Positions 62,199 through 64,000 of a stretch of DNA of 64,000 nucleotides are shown here, piece after piece (the stretch's first letter is position 1; every line of letters begins with the position of its first letter). Made by a program: the position numbers and the translations under genes. Source of the DNA: [Pseudomonas] carboxydohydrogena (GTDB taxonomy: Bacteria; Pseudomonadota; Alphaproteobacteria; Rhizobiales; Xanthobacteraceae); assembly GCF_029030725.1 (NCBI RefSeq), contig NZ_CP113162.1:804501-868500 (forward strand), written 5' to 3'. The notes below the pieces were generated by a model that was not told where the DNA came from, did not search any database, and saw only the letters and a program-made list of their open reading frames with translations.

Positions 62199-63794
62199 CT
62201 ACCGCAGCGCCGCGGTCTGCACGAAATTCGTCGTCGGCATCGCGGCGATGGCCTGGCCGCTGAAGCGGTCGCAGGCGGGGCCGATCTGCGGATCGAGCGA
62301 GAAGGTGATCGTCACCGCGCGCGCGGGCTTCACGAAATGCGCGGCCATCGCCCTCATGTCCCAGTCGCCCATCACCGAGGTGTAGAGCGCGTTGTTGGCG
62401 CTCGGCGTCAGCACCATCGCGCGCAGCCAGATGTCGCTCGCCTGATCGGCGCTGGCGAGGCGCAGCATGGTCGCCAGCGAACGGGACTGGCCGCGCAATG
62501 TCTTGCCGACCACGGTGGTGGCATGGACGGACACCGCCGCATCGCGCGCGAGGGCCGCGATGTGCGTCGGCGGAACCGGCCCGCTCGCGGCGACGATCTT
62601 GTTGCGGTCGAGCAGTTGCGGCGCGTCATAGGCCATCGCATTGGCGACGTTTGCGGGAAGCGATGCGGTGGACTGCGGATCGGCGGCGCGCGCCTTAGCG
62701 GCGGCGATCTGTTCGGCCGAGGCGGGTTTCGGCGTCATCGCGGCGTCATCCCAGCGGACGCGGGCCTCGATCATCTCGGCCATGGTCTGCGGCTGTTTGG
62801 CTGCCCGGGCAGGTTTGGCGGGAGCGAGCGGAATTTCGGTAGGGGCCGCGGAGGCTATGCGATAGCTCGCGGTCTGCACCGGCCGTGCGCGCGGCACCGG
62901 CACGATCTCCGCGATCTTGTCCTTCACCTTCTCGGCGGCCGAGGCGATCAGGCCTGGCTTGGCGGGTGTTTCGGCGGCGGGTTCGGTCGCCGGTGTGGCG
63001 GCGGACGATTCCTCGTCATCCTCCGAGGCTTGCTTGCCCCTGAACAGCGAGGCGAGCAGGCTGCGGCTGCTTGTTGTGGTTGCTTCGTCGCCCTTGCGGC
63101 GCTGAATTTCGGCGAGCGCGAGATCGTAGCCCTTCAGCGGACGCCCATCGGTGGGGACATGGACCGTCTTGCCGTCCGGGAATACGCGCGCGAGCTGGTC
63201 GTGCGTCATGCGCGGCCAGTGGCGGATGTTGCCGGTGTCGAGATGCACGAAGGGCGAACCGGAGGTGGGGTAGAAGCCGACGCCGCCGCGTTGCAGACGA
63301 AGCCCGGCGAAGCGAATCTTTTCGAGCGGCACGCCGGGAATGAAGAAATCCATCGCATGGCCGAGCATGTGCTGGCTGAAACGCGCGACGCCGGAATGCG
63401 CCGAGCGGCGGCGCAACATCGCGTTGGTCCTGGGCGAGCGATAGGCCGAGATGATCTGGATCGGTTGTTTGGCGTCGACGTCGCGATAGACCTCCCACAG
63501 GATATCGAACAGATGCGGGTCCATCGTGGTCGAATCCTGGCTGCGCCAGTCGCGCAGGAAGTGGTTGAGCTTCTTCAATGCGTCGGCGTCGTAACGGCCG
63601 TTGCGCTTGAAGGTGACGGTGAGGTCTTCGCCGGAATGGGTGTGGTGGAATGAGAGGGTGCGGGTGTCGTTGCTGGCGGTCGCGTCATGCACCGCGCCAG
63701 CGCCCGCGAACAGCAGAAGCATAGCGGCCGCGCTCACTCGCAAGGAGTGCCGCACAGGCCAAAGGCTGCTGCCGCGTGAATGATCGCCCGCCAC
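62199..63794 (-). CDS. DUF882/YcbK-like M15 peptidase-like protein, exported
   Basis: This 531-residue protein has an N-terminal signal anchor (RVSAAAMLLLFAGAGAVHDATA), a DUF882/peptidase M15-like domain (about 50-215: IISAYRSPRTNAMLRRRSAHSGVARFSQHMLGHAMDFFIPG and VHLDTGNIRHW, with H-xxxx-H/D zinc-type residues). A long Ala/Pro/Thr-rich disordered middle follows (about 245-385), then an uncharacterised C-terminal domain of about 140 residues. It probably acts on cell-wall peptides in the periplasm. The GTG at 63794 is the start; the next in-frame Met is within the signal anchor. Confidence 0.85.
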   Translation of the reverse strand: MAGDHSRGSSLWPVRHSLRVSAAAMLLLFAGAGAVHDATASNDTRTLSFHHTHSGEDLTVTFKRNGRYDADALKKLNHFLRDWRSQDSTTMDPHLFDILWEVYRDVDAKQPIQIISAYRSPRTNAMLRRRSAHSGVARFSQHMLGHAMDFFIPGVPLEKIRFAGLRLQRGGVGFYPTSGSPFVHLDTGNIRHWPRMTHDQLARVFPDGKTVHVPTDGRPLKGYDLALAEIQRRKGDEATTTSSRSLLASLFRGKQASEDDEESSAATPATEPAAETPAKPGLIASAAEKVKDKIAEIVPVPRARPVQTASYRIASAAPTEIPLAPAKPARAAKQPQTMAEMIEARVRWDDAAMTPKPASAEQIAAAKARAADPQSTASLPANVANAMAYDAPQLLDRNKIVAASGPVPPTHIAALARDAAVSVHATTVVGKTLRGQSRSLATMLRLASADQASDIWLRAMVLTPSANNALYTSVMGDWDMRAMAAHFVKPARAVTITFSLDPQIGPACDRFSGQAIAAMPTTNFVQTAALR

Positions 63795-63899
63795 TTATCG
63801 TCCTGTTGGAACGCCCAGGAAGAGATCCCCGCTACCCCACGCAGCGGAGATGGTGAATTGTGTGTAACGTCGGCCGGTTAATGGAAATTTACCCCCACC

Positions 63900-63917
63900 C
63901 CCGATCACGCGATCGGG
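63900..63917. other. perfect dyad upstream of the DUF882 gene
   Basis: CCCGATC-ACGC-GATCGGG has seven perfect pairs. It is about 110 bases upstream of the DUF882 start and could be an operator or a hairpin. The rest of the last 200 bases shows no gene. Confidence 0.35.
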
Positions 63918-64000
63918 AGCTAACGAGCCGACTGTGGCAAAAAAGGGCCGGTATTTATACCGCGTTCTGGGTCAGGGTTAACGCAAAGGGCCCCGCTTGC

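Overview
The window looks like a 64 kb piece of chromosome from a high-GC alphaproteobacterium. The Nitrobacteraceae (Bradyrhizobium, Afipia or Rhodopseudomonas type) fit best. The reasons are a GapR (DUF2312) gene, the DUF1036/DUF1244/DUF882/DUF3297 families, a YcjX/YcjF pair, a fused transaldolase-phosphoglucose isomerase, a zinc-ligand-free ribosomal protein L36, and 14-bp boxes of the FixK2/FNR kind (TTG-A/C-N6-T/G-CAA) upstream of anaerobic genes. The assignment is inferred from gene content; no similarity search was possible. I saw no rRNA, tRNA, CRISPR array, insertion sequence or prophage gene. No gene-free stretch exceeds about 280 bases.

Region 1 (1-25.4 kb) is an anaerobic nitrate-respiration island. 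It starts with a DUF59 Fe-S assembly-type protein and a small unknown, then a TDT-family transporter, cysteine synthase and a ThiO-like FAD oxidase. Next come a UbiX/UbiD decarboxylase pair and, divergent from it, ubiT-ubiU-ubiV (oxygen-independent ubiquinone hydroxylation) with an unknown 132-residue partner. After these come hemN (anaerobic haem synthesis), a cysteine-free Crp/Fnr regulator, and the nar operon: fused double NarK, narG, narH, narJ, narI, a parvulin-type peptidyl-prolyl isomerase, a small protein with a His/Cys-rich tail, mogA and a DUF2478 protein. An Fe-S type FNR/FixK-like regulator with four candidate cluster cysteines and nnrS end the block. Together these supply nitrate import, the membrane reductase, its molybdenum cofactor, haem for NarI, a quinol pool made without oxygen, and the regulators.

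Region 2 (25.5-37.7 kb) is mixed housekeeping: a PanE-like reductase, an LLM flavin monooxygenase, a FecBCD-type ABC importer, an alpha/beta hydrolase, an AmiD amidase, cold-shock protein, small envelope proteins, YcjF/YcjX and a HlyIII protein.

Region 3 (37.7-52.7 kb) is carbon metabolism. A LysR/MFS/tartrate-type dehydrogenase module is followed by a GH15 glycosidase. Convergent with that is a seven-gene minus-strand operon, tkt, tal-pgi, gnd, zwf, pgl, gntK and a HAD phosphatase, which covers the oxidative and non-oxidative pentose phosphate pathway.

Region 4 (52.8-64 kb) holds small genes and stress functions (a possible 28-residue membrane peptide, DUF3297, haloacid dehalogenase, WrbA, pirin, an SDR with a divergent LysR regulator), then rpmJ, a TPR protein, a tiny CcoN-like membrane protein, pyruvate kinase, DUF1036, DUF1244, gapR and a DUF882 peptidase-like protein. 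Two clusters of palindromic repeats lie in the gaps near 54.1 and 62.1 kb.
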